A DNA stretch of 64,000 nucleotides, taken from positions 37,731-101,730 of the forward strand of contig CAMVPC010000007.1 of NCBI GenBank assembly GCA_947169265.1, written 5' to 3'. The translations under genes and the position numbers were made by a program. This document shows positions 55,161-64,000 of this stretch, piece by piece (position 1 is the stretch's first letter; each line of letters opens with the position of its first letter). Source of the DNA: an uncultured Prevotellaceae bacterium (GTDB lineage: Bacteria; Bacteroidota; Bacteroidia; Bacteroidales; Muribaculaceae). The notes under the pieces were generated by a model that searched no databases, was not told the DNA's origin, and saw nothing but the letters and a program-made list of their open reading frames with translations.

Positions 55161-56990
55161 TCACCGCCGGCGGTACAGCCGCCACATGTGTCCATCCTCG
55201 CTGCGCGCGCTGTCGACGGCAACGTAGCGCGTGTGCTCCAGTGGCGACTGCTCGGTCACCACCCACGCGGCACGGCCCGCGTCGAGAAACGCACGCTGGC
55301 CGGCCTCCATCTCGGGCCAGTCGAGGTTGAACGTCCCGAAGAAGCGGCACTGCGGCACCTGACCCAGCACGGTGTAAAAACCGCCGTCGAGCGTGCCATA
55401 GTTGAGCAACGTGCTGTCGCCGCCCGCTGCCGTGATTTCGCGCGCGAAACGATACTGAGGCAATTCGTCGCGGCTGTCACACAGGTGCCGCACGTTGGGC
55501 GACAACGCCACCAGCGCCACGCAACACGCCGCCACGGCCGCACGCGCCGGCAACGGCGATGTCTCGCCGCCCACACTGCGCCACAGCGCGTTCAGCCCCG
55601 CAGGCACGAATACCGCCAGCGCCAGCGCGTAGTATACATAGGCCTCGGGACGGCAGTAGAGCAGTAACAGCGAACTTACCACGCTAAGCCGCATCAGCCA
55701 CGTCACGTCGCGCCGCGGATAGCGCGCCAGCAACGACGCTATCACGGCCACAAACACCACCGGACTCAGCGTCGCCGCGTTGCCTATGCCGTAGAGCCAC
55801 ACCGACCACAGCGGCCGCGTCGTGGCGTGATAACGCGTCAGGTTATTCGTGAAATAGGCCTCCACAAGGTCGCCTACCGCGCCGTGGGCCTCAAAATAGG
55901 CTATCACGGGAATCGTGACCAGCAACATGCCCACGGCGGCTATCACCACGCGCAACAGCAAGCCCTTCACGCGGTGACGGCGCCACATGAGCACAGCCAT
56001 GAACAGCCCCCAACCCACATAAAAGCCAAGCATCGTGTATTTTATCCATAGCACGGCGGCAGCACCGGCTCCCACGGCAAGCCATTGCCACAACGGCACG
56101 CGACGCTCTTCCATCACGGCCCTCACCGCTACCCACAGCGTGCCGGCGAGCACCGGCAGGCACAACTCCTCGGCGCTGTCGCCATAGCTGAAGCACGGCG
56201 AGCAGTACACCACCACGGCGAGCACCGCCAGCCGCCCGGCGCCCGAGCCCCCCAGCAACCGCATCGTCAGGTGACTGAAGTACAAGAATCCCCACGCCGC
56301 CGCTACCTCGAGCAGCCACACGCCCGTGAACGTATCGTAGCTCACCAGCGCCGCGCCCGTGTGAAGGAAATAGAGCAGCGGACCCTTTTGCTCGTACAGG
56401 TCACGGTAGGGCACCACGTCGTCGAGCACACCCTTGCCCACTGTGAAAAAACAATGAGGGTCGCACCAGATGTTAAACGCGTAGAGTGGCGAAGAGCGCG
56501 AAAACAGCGTGATTGCCGCCACGGCCAGCACAAGCGTGCCCAGCGCCGACACCCAACCGGTGCGCGACGCGCGGTACCCCGCGCCCTCGGGCACCGCAAG
56601 CGGCACCAGGTAACGCTTCGACAGGCGCAGCAGTGCCGGCAACGACACGAGCGCGAGCGCCCACGACGCCAATATCGACGCGCTGCGACCACTCATGTGG
56701 CACAGCGTGCCCACCCGCGCGGCCATTTCGCTGTCTTTCCACCTGATTTGGAACATGACCACCAGTAGCATGACTACCACCCCCGCCACGACTGCCAGAC
56801 GCCGGCGGTCGTCGTAACGCCACGGGTTGTCCCATCGCCTGCGCGACGACGACACCCACAACGCTACCGCTGCCACGGCCACCACGGCGGCCCACCACCA
56901 CGTCGCCGGCACGCACAACGTCACCAGCGCCGCCAGCGACACCACGCCGCCCATCAGTGCCAATATCTCTCGCATTTTCCTCATCTTCAC
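55161..56990 (-). CDS. Integral membrane glycosyltransferase (GT39/ArnT-like)
   Basis: Multiple TM segments; loop motif CDPHCFFTVGKGVLDDVVPYRDLYEQKGPLLYFLHTGAAL. Confidence 0.75.
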   Translation of the reverse strand: MKMRKMREILALMGGVVSLAALVTLCVPATWWWAAVVAVAAVALWVSSSRRRWDNPWRYDDRRRLAVVAGVVVMLLVVMFQIRWKDSEMAARVGTLCHMSGRSASILASWALALVSLPALLRLSKRYLVPLAVPEGAGYRASRTGWVSALGTLVLAVAAITLFSRSSPLYAFNIWCDPHCFFTVGKGVLDDVVPYRDLYEQKGPLLYFLHTGAALVSYDTFTGVWLLEVAAAWGFLYFSHLTMRLLGGSGAGRLAVLAVVVYCSPCFSYGDSAEELCLPVLAGTLWVAVRAVMEERRVPLWQWLAVGAGAAAVLWIKYTMLGFYVGWGLFMAVLMWRRHRVKGLLLRVVIAAVGMLLVTIPVIAYFEAHGAVGDLVEAYFTNNLTRYHATTRPLWSVWLYGIGNAATLSPVVFVAVIASLLARYPRRDVTWLMRLSVVSSLLLLYCRPEAYVYYALALAVFVPAGLNALWRSVGGETSPLPARAAVAACCVALVALSPNVRHLCDSRDELPQYRFAREITAAGGDSTLLNYGTLDGGFYTVLGQVPQCRFFGTFNLDWPEMEAGQRAFLDAGRAAWVVTEQSPLEHTRYVAVDSARSEDGHMWRLYRRR

Positions 56991-57037
56991 GTCTTTCTCG
57001 GTTTTTCGACTCGCGACTCAATCGCTATAAGTTACCG

Positions 57038-57072
57038 CAGGGCGGTGCGTGGACTTGCCGCGCACCGCCCTG
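57038..57072 (-). terminator. Hairpin downstream of porU
   Basis: CAGGGCGGTGCG-N11-CGCACCGCCCTG inverted repeat. Confidence 0.55.
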
Positions 57073-57088
57073 AAAGTGGTTTTCGGTC

Positions 57089-60000
57089 TCAGTTACTGCT
57101 GTGGTAAGGCTCCACCACGATAAGCTCCTGGTAGGCGGTACCGCTCGACGACACACCCGAAACGGCCGTCGCCGCGACCTTATACACGCCGGCGGGAACA
57201 CGCTGGCCGTTGAGGTCCTTGAGGTTCCACTGCAGCGGGAACTGCGCGTTCTCGGCTTTCCACACCAGGTTGCCCACGTTGTCGAGCACCTTCACGGTCA
57301 CCGTGCCATCGAGCGATGTCGTGTAGTTGAACGTGGCCTGCGTCGATGCCGGATTACGCTCCACGGTGAGCGCGTTGTCAAACTGTGTGCCCACATAGAA
57401 CGTCACGGCCTTCGAGGCCTTCTTGCCCATCACGTCATACACCGTGTACTGCAACGTGTGCTCGCCCGCGCTCAAGCCGCTCAGCGGCATCGTCACCTCG
57501 GCGCGACGGCCGTTATCGCTCGTCCTCACGCAGTCATATACCTTGGGCGAGCTCACCTTGCCGTCAATTACCAGCAGCATGCTACCGCTCACAGCTCCCT
57601 GCGACGTGTTCAGCGCCAGGTCGTCGTGCGCCTTGATGCGCAACGTCACGTTGGCGTCAACCAGGTCGCCGCTCTCAAACTGCGGCGCCTCGTCGAAGTA
57701 AAGCGCGTCAATCACCGGGGCGGCATCGTCACTCACCGCCTTCTCGGCATCGTAGCTCTCGAGTATCAGGTTCGTGAAACGGCCGTTCACCATCTCGTCG
57801 CTGTCGTCGCGATGGGCATACATCTTGATGGCGCCCGCCGTGCCGCTCACCGTCACGCTCGTGGGGACGATAATCGAGCCTTCAAACACGCCGTTCACCA
57901 CGCGGCCCTCCACTTGGGCAATTTTCTCGCGGGGGTAGTGTATGTCGCGCGTCACCGTCGTGGTGCGGCCGTTCACAATCACGTTTTGAGTGAGCGAGCG
58001 GTCGTAGGCCTCCTCGCCAAGCAGCGTGGCCACGCCGTCGCCGTTGAAGCTCGTGTCAATCTCGTTGGTGCCGGGCTTGTACACATGCGCCACGATGTCG
58101 AGACGCTGCATCACGCCCGTCGTCACCGTGGCGTCGGCGCGCAACGCCTCGCCGTTAAGACTCACCACCTTGAACAGTTCCTTGGGATACTTGAAACGAA
58201 TCGCCGGGTCGCCAAGCAGGTTGAACGTCAGCTTATTCGTGTTGGTTCTCGTGCCAAACGAGCGCTTCGCCGCCTTGTAGGCCTCACCTAACGTCTTGAA
58301 CTCGCCGTCTTTCTCGTAGCTGAACAGCGCGTCGATAAACGCACTGTTGAGCGCGTCGTTGTCGGTGGCGATACACGACCGGCCCGAGCTCATCACTGCT
58401 ATCGCGCCGCCGTCGCTCTTGTGCAACATATTCTCGGCCATACCGATAAAGTCGCCGGCATTATCCCAGCGCGCAGTGTTACAGCACGCCATCGACACCA
58501 CCGGCAGGTGCTCGTAGCTTGTCGACAGGATGCGAACGTTGTTCCACATACCCGATTTCTTCGTCAGGCCGCCGGCGCCGGCGTGACCCACGTAGGTCAT
58601 AAGGAATTGTCCGTTCTGCAGGTGCGAGCGCACGGCCTCGGTCGACTGCACGCACTTGCCGGCGTCCTGCCCTTTCGTGGCATAGTCGGGACGGTAGAAC
58701 TGGCGCAGGAACACGCGGTTGTTGACCATCGTCGAGTCGGTGTTGGCATCCACAATGTTGCTCAATCCCTCGGCTTGGAACTCATGCAGACCATTGTCGT
58801 AGTCATCGCCCATTACCATCACCTCGTTGCGCCACGAACCGTAGTCGGGCGAACGAAGGTAACGCTCTATCTTGTCGATATCGCTCTTGCACTGCGCCGG
58901 CGACGTGCTCGTGATGCGGCCCACACCTATCGAGAGCAACGATTGTGCCACATTCTCGCCGCTGTTGTCGTCGAGCATGCCGAAGAAGTCGTCGCTCGCA
59001 TAGGTGCTCGTCTCCACGCTGCTCTCGTCGCTCTCGTAGCTCAGCAACGAGCACTCGCGCTTGTTGAGCAACTGGCGGTTGTCGTAGCTGCCCGTGCCCA
59101 GCAACAGTAAGTTCTTGAACTTGACATTGTCGCGGTCGTAGAGCATCTTGCAAAGCAGGCGGTAAGCCATCACATCGGGAGCCCCCGACGAAAATTCGTT
59201 GAACACCTGTTGCTGGTCGACTACGGCCACGTCGATGCCGTCCACATCGCGATGGATTTGTGCCAGACGTTCGGCCTGGTCCATAATCGAGCTGTCGGTG
59301 ATAATCAGCAGGTCGGGAACAGCCATCCCGTGTAGGTTCTGGTTCGCCACAGGCTCGTAGCCGCTCACCTTCATCAAGGTCTTCGACGGGTCGAGGGCTA
59401 CATACATCTTGGCCGATGACAGCGTGTTAGGAGCAAACGCACGCACCCCGTCGCCCACATCCATGAGGCTGTAACGCATCGGGTCGAGCGCGTTCGACAC
59501 TTCCCACACCTCGGCTTCCTCGCCGGCGCCGCTCAGCAGCACGCGCTCGTCGATCTCCAGGCCCGTCAAGCCCATGCGCAACTGGTTCGACTCTTCGTCG
59601 CCCGGAAGCTCGTTGCGCTGCTTGTAAGTCAATATCGTGTAGTCGAGAAGTCCTATCTTGAGGTTGCCCGACGTCAGGCCCACTTTCAGCGTCAAGTCGC
59701 CGCCGGCGCTCGCCGTGGGAGTGATGAAGCCCACCGGCGCCTTTATGTCGTAGTAGGTCTCGTCGGCACTCCAGGGCACGCTGAACGTTTTAGAACCGCT
59801 ATAACTGGCCACTCGCGTGCCGTTAATCTCGTTGATAAGCTCAACGGTGCCTTCGTTTACCAGCGCGGCTACACTCGACTGCACCGCCATCGCCGTGTCA
59901 ACCTTGATGCGCGGGTTGTTGAGCGTAACCGTGTAGCCGTCGCCCAGCAGATTCTCGCCCAGCATCACCTTGCCGCTCAGGCTCGGCGACACGCGGTCGA

Positions 60001-60520
60001 CCTCGTGATAGTAGTAGTCGAGGCTATAGGCGCGGTCGCGGCTCGCGCTGCTGCTGTTCTCGCCCTCAAGCATCGTCAGTTCATCGCGGTTCTCCTCGGT
60101 GAGGAAGTAATAGCCGGCGGTCGTGTAGGTGTTGAGCGTGCGCGTGAAGTAGTCGCTGTTGCTGTTGCGCATCAGCGTGAACGACACCGGGCCTAACCCG
60201 TAGAAACAAATCTTGTCGTGCGCGCGAAGCACCGGCACGAGTTGCAGGTCGTCGATGAAGCTGCCATCGAGAATCTCGCTCATCACGTTGCCGCCGTGCC
60301 CGTAGACGCGCACCGCCTCAGGATTGCTGAAACCCATCTCGCGCAACTCATCGTAAGTGAGCTCGTAGGCACCCGTCGTGGGAACAGTCACTTTCACCCA
60401 CTTGCCGCTCGCCAGCTTCGACGTCGTGACGAATTGCGACGTGGGAAACGCCTGGCACACCGCGCCACCCAGGGTGATGGCGAGCGCCAAGCCGATTGTT
60501 TTGATAAATAAACTCTTCAT
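57089..60520 (-). CDS. porU: Type IX secretion system sortase PorU (C25-family)
   Basis: C25-like YVGHAGAGGLTKKSGMWN...VVSMACCNTARWD; LLLLGTGSYDNR; C-terminal T9SS-like domain VKVLDNVGNLVWKAENAQFPLQWNLKDLNGQRVPAGVYKVAATA. Confidence 0.9.
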   Translation of the reverse strand: MKSLFIKTIGLALAITLGGAVCQAFPTSQFVTTSKLASGKWVKVTVPTTGAYELTYDELREMGFSNPEAVRVYGHGGNVMSEILDGSFIDDLQLVPVLRAHDKICFYGLGPVSFTLMRNSNSDYFTRTLNTYTTAGYYFLTEENRDELTMLEGENSSSASRDRAYSLDYYYHEVDRVSPSLSGKVMLGENLLGDGYTVTLNNPRIKVDTAMAVQSSVAALVNEGTVELINEINGTRVASYSGSKTFSVPWSADETYYDIKAPVGFITPTASAGGDLTLKVGLTSGNLKIGLLDYTILTYKQRNELPGDEESNQLRMGLTGLEIDERVLLSGAGEEAEVWEVSNALDPMRYSLMDVGDGVRAFAPNTLSSAKMYVALDPSKTLMKVSGYEPVANQNLHGMAVPDLLIITDSSIMDQAERLAQIHRDVDGIDVAVVDQQQVFNEFSSGAPDVMAYRLLCKMLYDRDNVKFKNLLLLGTGSYDNRQLLNKRECSLLSYESDESSVETSTYASDDFFGMLDDNSGENVAQSLLSIGVGRITSTSPAQCKSDIDKIERYLRSPDYGSWRNEVMVMGDDYDNGLHEFQAEGLSNIVDANTDSTMVNNRVFLRQFYRPDYATKGQDAGKCVQSTEAVRSHLQNGQFLMTYVGHAGAGGLTKKSGMWNNVRILSTSYEHLPVVSMACCNTARWDNAGDFIGMAENMLHKSDGGAIAVMSSGRSCIATDNDALNSAFIDALFSYEKDGEFKTLGEAYKAAKRSFGTRTNTNKLTFNLLGDPAIRFKYPKELFKVVSLNGEALRADATVTTGVMQRLDIVAHVYKPGTNEIDTSFNGDGVATLLGEEAYDRSLTQNVIVNGRTTTVTRDIHYPREKIAQVEGRVVNGVFEGSIIVPTSVTVSGTAGAIKMYAHRDDSDEMVNGRFTNLILESYDAEKAVSDDAAPVIDALYFDEAPQFESGDLVDANVTLRIKAHDDLALNTSQGAVSGSMLLVIDGKVSSPKVYDCVRTSDNGRRAEVTMPLSGLSAGEHTLQYTVYDVMGKKASKAVTFYVGTQFDNALTVERNPASTQATFNYTTSLDGTVTVKVLDNVGNLVWKAENAQFPLQWNLKDLNGQRVPAGVYKVAATAVSGVSSSGTAYQELIVVEPYHSSN

Positions 60521-60562
60521 TGTATCTCTCTTGTTTTTATTGTTTTTTCGCATTTTTTTTCG

Positions 60563-61126
60563 TTATCTGATGGCTATCTCGAGCAACAACGAGCCGTCAA
60601 GGTAGCCCTCCAGGCGGTCGCCCACCTGCAACGGCACGTCAACCTCGCTCACATCGCTCAACAGCAGGTCGCCCGTCTTGAACGTGAAGTGCCGGCTCAG
60701 CTGCGACAGCTGCGAGGCGAATCCGCACGACAACCCGCCGGTCGTCCCCGAGGCCACCTCCACGCCATTCACACGCAGCGACAGCGCTTGCGAACCCATT
60801 ACGTCGACAGGCGATTGACCTCCCAGCAGCAGAGAGCCGTCGAACGCCGTCATGCGCGCGTCGGGCCATCCGAAACCCGCGTCTCCGTGAGCCGTGACCA
60901 GCACCGACGGCGATGCCGCCTGGCAGTAACGCGACGCGAATCGCTCGCCTATCGTCTTGCCCACCAGCGCGATGTGCCACGCTATCGACAGCCGCGCCGT
61001 GCAACTCGACGCGAAATGGGGCACATAGAACGCGCGACCCGTGCGCGTCACGCTCGTGTCGGCCGCCATGTGCGTCGCCTGTGGCGACGAGTGGGTTACA
61101 TTGCCTGTGCTCACAATAATCTTCAT
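60563..61126 (-). CDS. Fumarylacetoacetate-hydrolase-fold-like protein (degenerate)
   Basis: GRAFYVPHFASSCTARLSIAWHIALVGKTIGERFASRYCQAASPSVLVTAH aligns by eye with Bacteroidales FAH-family proteins. Confidence 0.6.
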   Translation of the reverse strand: MKIIVSTGNVTHSSPQATHMAADTSVTRTGRAFYVPHFASSCTARLSIAWHIALVGKTIGERFASRYCQAASPSVLVTAHGDAGFGWPDARMTAFDGSLLLGGQSPVDVMGSQALSLRVNGVEVASGTTGGLSCGFASQLSQLSRHFTFKTGDLLLSDVSEVDVPLQVGDRLEGYLDGSLLLEIAIR

Positions 61127-61130
61127 GGGG

Positions 61131-61802
61131 TCATTGCAACTGAGGGGTGTTATTATATAATCCCGCGTCAATGCGGTTGTACATCACTGCCAGGTGCGCG
61201 TAAATCGACGTATTCTCAAGCACCACGCCGGCCGGCACCTTGATGCGGTAGGGCGTGAAGTTCCATATCGCCTTGATGCCGCTCTCCACCGCAAGGTCGG
61301 TCACCGCTTGCGCGTCCTCGACGGGAACCGCAAGCACAGCTATCGTCACGCCGAGCGCCCGTTGACGCGCCCCAAGCTCCTCGATGCCGTAGATGGGTAT
61401 CTCGCCCACCTTAGTGCCTACCAATGCCGGGTTCACGTCAAAGCCCGCCACAATGTGCAGCCCGTACTGCAACAGGCCCACATCGCGCATCAGCGCCGAG
61501 CCCAGCGACCCCGTACCGATGATAAACGCGTTGTGGCGGTGCTTGAAGCCCAGGAAGTCGGTCAACTCCTTCACCAGCGAGTGAACCTCGTAGCCTATGC
61601 GCGTCTTGCCCTTGATGCTCAAGAACGACAGATCCTTGGCGATTTGCGACGCCTCCACGTTGATTTTCTTCGAGATTTGCGTCGACGACACGTGCTCCAC
61701 GTGATGCGCGTCGAGCATCTTCACGTAGGCCAAATACCACGGCAACCGCCGTAGCGTGGGCTCCGGCAGCACCTGCTTTCCACTATGTTTCGACTCAGTC
61801 AT
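61131..61802 (-). CDS. rex: Redox-sensing transcriptional repressor Rex
   Basis: PEPTLRRLPWYLAYVKMLDAHHVEHVSSTQISKKINVEASQIAKDLSFLSIKGKTRIGY; GTGSLGSALM; IPIYGIEELGARQRALGVTIAVLAVPVEDAQ. Confidence 0.95.
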   Translation of the reverse strand: MTESKHSGKQVLPEPTLRRLPWYLAYVKMLDAHHVEHVSSTQISKKINVEASQIAKDLSFLSIKGKTRIGYEVHSLVKELTDFLGFKHRHNAFIIGTGSLGSALMRDVGLLQYGLHIVAGFDVNPALVGTKVGEIPIYGIEELGARQRALGVTIAVLAVPVEDAQAVTDLAVESGIKAIWNFTPYRIKVPAGVVLENTSIYAHLAVMYNRIDAGLYNNTPQLQ

Positions 61803-61839
61803 CAAGTTCTTTTCACCCAATTGCGGCTTTTACAACCTG

Positions 61840-61871
61840 CAAAAATAATATTTTTTTATCAATATCACAAA
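61840..61871 (-). promoter_or_regulatory. Promoter of rex: TTTG-N20-TATTTTTG
   Basis: Minus-strand TTTG (61871-61868) and TATTTTTG (61847-61840). Confidence 0.6.
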
Positions 61872-61878
61872 CTTTTAT

Positions 61879-61886
61879 TAACTTTG
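61879..61886 (+). promoter_or_regulatory. -7 element TAACTTTG of the metal-sulfur protein gene
   Basis: Exact TAnnTTTG match 30 nt before the ATG at 61916; divergent from the rex promoter. Confidence 0.5.
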
Positions 61887-61915
61887 CGCCGCAAAAACTA
61901 TTTGACTTCACTACT

Positions 61916-62236
61916 ATGGACCAGAATACAAGACTCCGAATCGAAGAGGATATCGTCAAAATGCTTAAAACGGTGTTCGACCCCGAAATGCCCGTCGATA
62001 TCTACAACCTGGGGCTCGTCTATAAAATCGACTTGCAGGACAACGGCAATGTCGACATCGACATGACCCTCACCGCACCCAACTGCCCCATGGCCGATTT
62101 CATCTTTGAGGACGCCAAGCAAAAAATCGCTTCGATCGACGGTGTCAACGACGTCAACGTCAACCTCGTCTTCGAGCCCGAATGGGACATCACCATGATG
62201 AGCGACGAGGCCAAGCTCGAGCTGGGAATGATGTGA
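61916..62236 (+). CDS. MIP18/DUF59-family metal-sulfur cluster assembly factor
   Basis: IVKMLKTVFDPEMPVDIYNLGLVYKIDLQDNGNVDIDMTLTAPNCPMADFI. Confidence 0.95.
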   Translation: MDQNTRLRIEEDIVKMLKTVFDPEMPVDIYNLGLVYKIDLQDNGNVDIDMTLTAPNCPMADFIFEDAKQKIASIDGVNDVNVNLVFEPEWDITMMSDEAKLELGMM

Positions 62237-62262
62237 GCCGCGAGTAATGAGCTTTGAGCCGC
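62235..62262 (+). repeat. GAGCNNN heptad tract, 4 units, starting in the TGA stop codon
   Basis: (T)GAGCCGC gagtaat gagcttt gagccgc. Confidence 0.88.
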
Positions 62263-62396
62263 GAGAGTGTAGGGACTAATGCCGAAGGCGTGCCAAGGCC
62301 GGCGGCCTTGACTTGAACGAAACCCCACGGCACTGCGTGGCGTGGGGGATACTGCCGCACTCTCACGACGAGCCCCGAAGGGGGTCACAAACGGCG
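62263..62396 (+). repeat. Multi-hairpin repeat core, copy 4 (internally shortened)
   Basis: gagagtg...gccgaaggcgtgccaaggccggcggccttgacttgaacgaaaccccacggcactgcgtggcgtggggg...cactctc...ccccgaagggggtcacaaacggcg. Confidence 0.92.
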
Positions 62397-62526
62397 TCCC
62401 AGTCCTCCCAGATTCCCCCGGTAGCCTCGAGCCGCCTCCGGTAAGAAAAAAAATCGCCTAATTCACGAATTATTCGTTGCGACTGCCGATTTTTTTGTCG
62501 GTTTTTAAAAATTTACTTGAGAAAAG

Positions 62527-62557
62527 TTGCATTTCGTCATTTTATTGCGTATTTTTG
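62527..62557 (+). promoter_or_regulatory. Promoter TTG-N20-TATTTTTG
   Basis: TTG 62527-62529 and TATTTTTG 62550-62557 upstream of the ATG at 62635. Confidence 0.65.
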
Positions 62558-62634
62558 TGGATTGTTTTTCCTTTTGCCTGAAGATGGATATTTTACAATT
62601 AACCATTTATATTAACCCTTAAAAAACTACGCGT

Positions 62635-64000
62635 ATGAAGAAATGCTTGACTCTTCTGTGTGCGGCTCTGTTGAGCGTCGCGGCGTGGGCCACCGAGGTT
62701 ACTTACACCTTCGGTTCCAACAACTACGACATCACAGCGGCCACTACTACGGTGAAAGGTGACTTCGAGTTCTCGTTCGACGGCGACTGGAACGTGCAAA
62801 ACGCACAGTTCCGCCCGAACAAGAATGCGAGTATGACCATCACATCTTCCACCGTACTCATCAAGGGCGTGGTGCTCACCGCCTCGAGCGACACCTATGC
62901 CTTTACTGTCGACGGAACTACGTTCACCGATGGCACTAACGTCATCGGAACCTACGATGGATCCGCTTGGACCGACTCTACTGGCACCGGCAAACTGGTT
63001 ATCACCAACACGACGACCCAGCGCCGCCTCAAGAGTATCACTATCACCTACGATGAAAGCGGGACGCAACCCGTCACCGTGGCCGCCCCGACGTTCGACC
63101 CGGCCGCCGGTGTTGTCGCCAAGGGCACCGTGGTGACCATCACGGGCGCCGAAGGCACGTCGATTACTTACACCGTCGACGACACCGACCCCATTGAGAG
63201 CGGAACGGCTCTCACCGTCGACGGCAATGTGGCTACCGTCACCGTCAATGAGGACATGATTATCCGCGCCGTGGCTATGGACGCCGACCTCAACATCAGC
63301 GAGGTGGCCGAGGCCGCTTACACCATCAAGAGTGAGCCCGCGGGCGACTACGTGTTCTATGAGTCGTTCGACGGAACCGAAGGCACAGGCGGCAACGACG
63401 ACCTGTGGAGCGGACAAATCGCCAGCAGTACAGTGGTTTATGACAACGAAGGCTGGACCGTCGAGAACGGCTATGGCGCCAACCAATGCCTCAAGCTGGG
63501 CGCGGGCAGTAAGCTCGGTGTCGCCGAGACGCCCGCCATCACCCTCGAGGCCGGCAAGACTTACACGCTGACCTTCAAGGCCGGCGCGTGGAACACCGCC
63601 AACGAGAAGACCGCCGTCAACCTGAGCGCCACCGGCGCCACCTTGAGCGAGGAGAGCATCGAGCTGGCCAAGGGCGCATGGACCGACTACACCGTGGTCG
63701 TGACCGCTACCGAAGCCGCCGCCAACATCAAGTGGGAAGCCTCCAACGCGTCGAGCAACCGCTTCTTCCTCGATGAGGTCCTCCTCGTCGAGGGTGGCAC
63801 GATGCCCGTCACCGTGGCCGCCCCCACGTTCGACCCGGCCGCCGGCGAAGTCGCTAAGGGCACCGTGGTGACCATCACGGGCGCCGAGGGCACGTCGATT
63901 ACTTACACCGTCGATGGCACTGACCCCGTCGAGAGCGAGACCGCCCTCACCGTCGACGGCAATGTGGCTACCGTCACCGTCAACGAGGCGTTGACCATCA
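62635..64000 (+). CDS. Secreted repeat protein with CHB_HEX_C-like modules, 3' truncated by window end
   Basis: Frame from ATG 62635 is open to the window end: MKKCLTLLCAALLSVAAWATEVTYTFGSNNYDI...; absent from the ORF track because no stop is in the window. Confidence 0.85.
   Translation, partial: MKKCLTLLCAALLSVAAWATEVTYTFGSNNYDITAATTTVKGDFEFSFDGDWNVQNAQFRPNKNASMTITSSTVLIKGVVLTASSDTYAFTVDGTTFTDGTNVIGTYDGSAWTDSTGTGKLVITNTTTQRRLKSITITYDESGTQPVTVAAPTFDPAAGVVAKGTVVTITGAEGTSITYTVDDTDPIESGTALTVDGNVATVTVNEDMIIRAVAMDADLNISEVAEAAYTIKSEPAGDYVFYESFDGTEGTGGNDDLWSGQIASSTVVYDNEGWTVENGYGANQCLKLGAGSKLGVAETPAITLEAGKTYTLTFKAGAWNTANEKTAVNLSATGATLSEESIELAKGAWTDYTVVVTATEAAANIKWEASNASSNRFFLDEVLLVEGGTMPVTVAAPTFDPAAGEVAKGTVVTITGAEGTSITYTVDGTDPVESETALTVDGNVATVTVNEALTI
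63071..63253 (+). repeat. Near-identical direct repeat within the secreted protein (second copy 63805-64000)
   Basis: cccgtcaccgtggccgccccgacgttcgacccggccgccgg... recurs at 63805 with few changes; encodes VTVAAPTFDPAAGxVAKGTVVTITGAEGTSITYTVD. Confidence 0.9.

Overview
The window is a gene-dense, GC-rich bacterial chromosome segment. It is most likely Bacteroidota/Bacteroidales (Muribaculaceae-like); this is an inference from a PorU-type T9SS sortase, a type-A-like C-terminal sorting domain, TTG-N20-TAnnTTTG promoters and DUF3467/DUF4919/DUF5683 proteins. Housekeeping genes include thyA-folA, cysS, bcp-recA, parB, rex, a LolD-like ABC ATPase, two ABC exporters, a MATE exporter and an IGHMBP2-like helicase. 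Large secreted proteins include two dockerin-bearing proteins (one a NUC1-type nuclease), a GH13 amylase with starch-binding modules, a giant 2696-aa repeat protein, an LRR/T9SS protein and a LysM transglycosylase. No rRNA, tRNA or CRISPR array was recognised. The most unusual signals are: (1) a mosaic repeat system made of strictly 7-nt-phased GAGCNNN tracts flanking a ~157-nt multi-hairpin core, with 7 core copies at 4 loci, all just downstream of same-strand genes; (2) heptads and small perfect hairpins that enter reading frames in frame (cysS linker, GT2 N-terminus and interior); (3) a 30-bp x5 tandem repeat in cysS encoding a Cys-containing linker; (4) a two-gene ABC/AAA-ATPase plus PD-(D/E)XK-like partner cassette next to a repeat island, a candidate defence module; (5) a bacterial voltage-gated channel with a Cav-like LTGEDW filter; (6) a degenerate FAH-fold protein between rex and porU. 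All calls come from reading the sequence and the supplied ORF translations; no database search was run.
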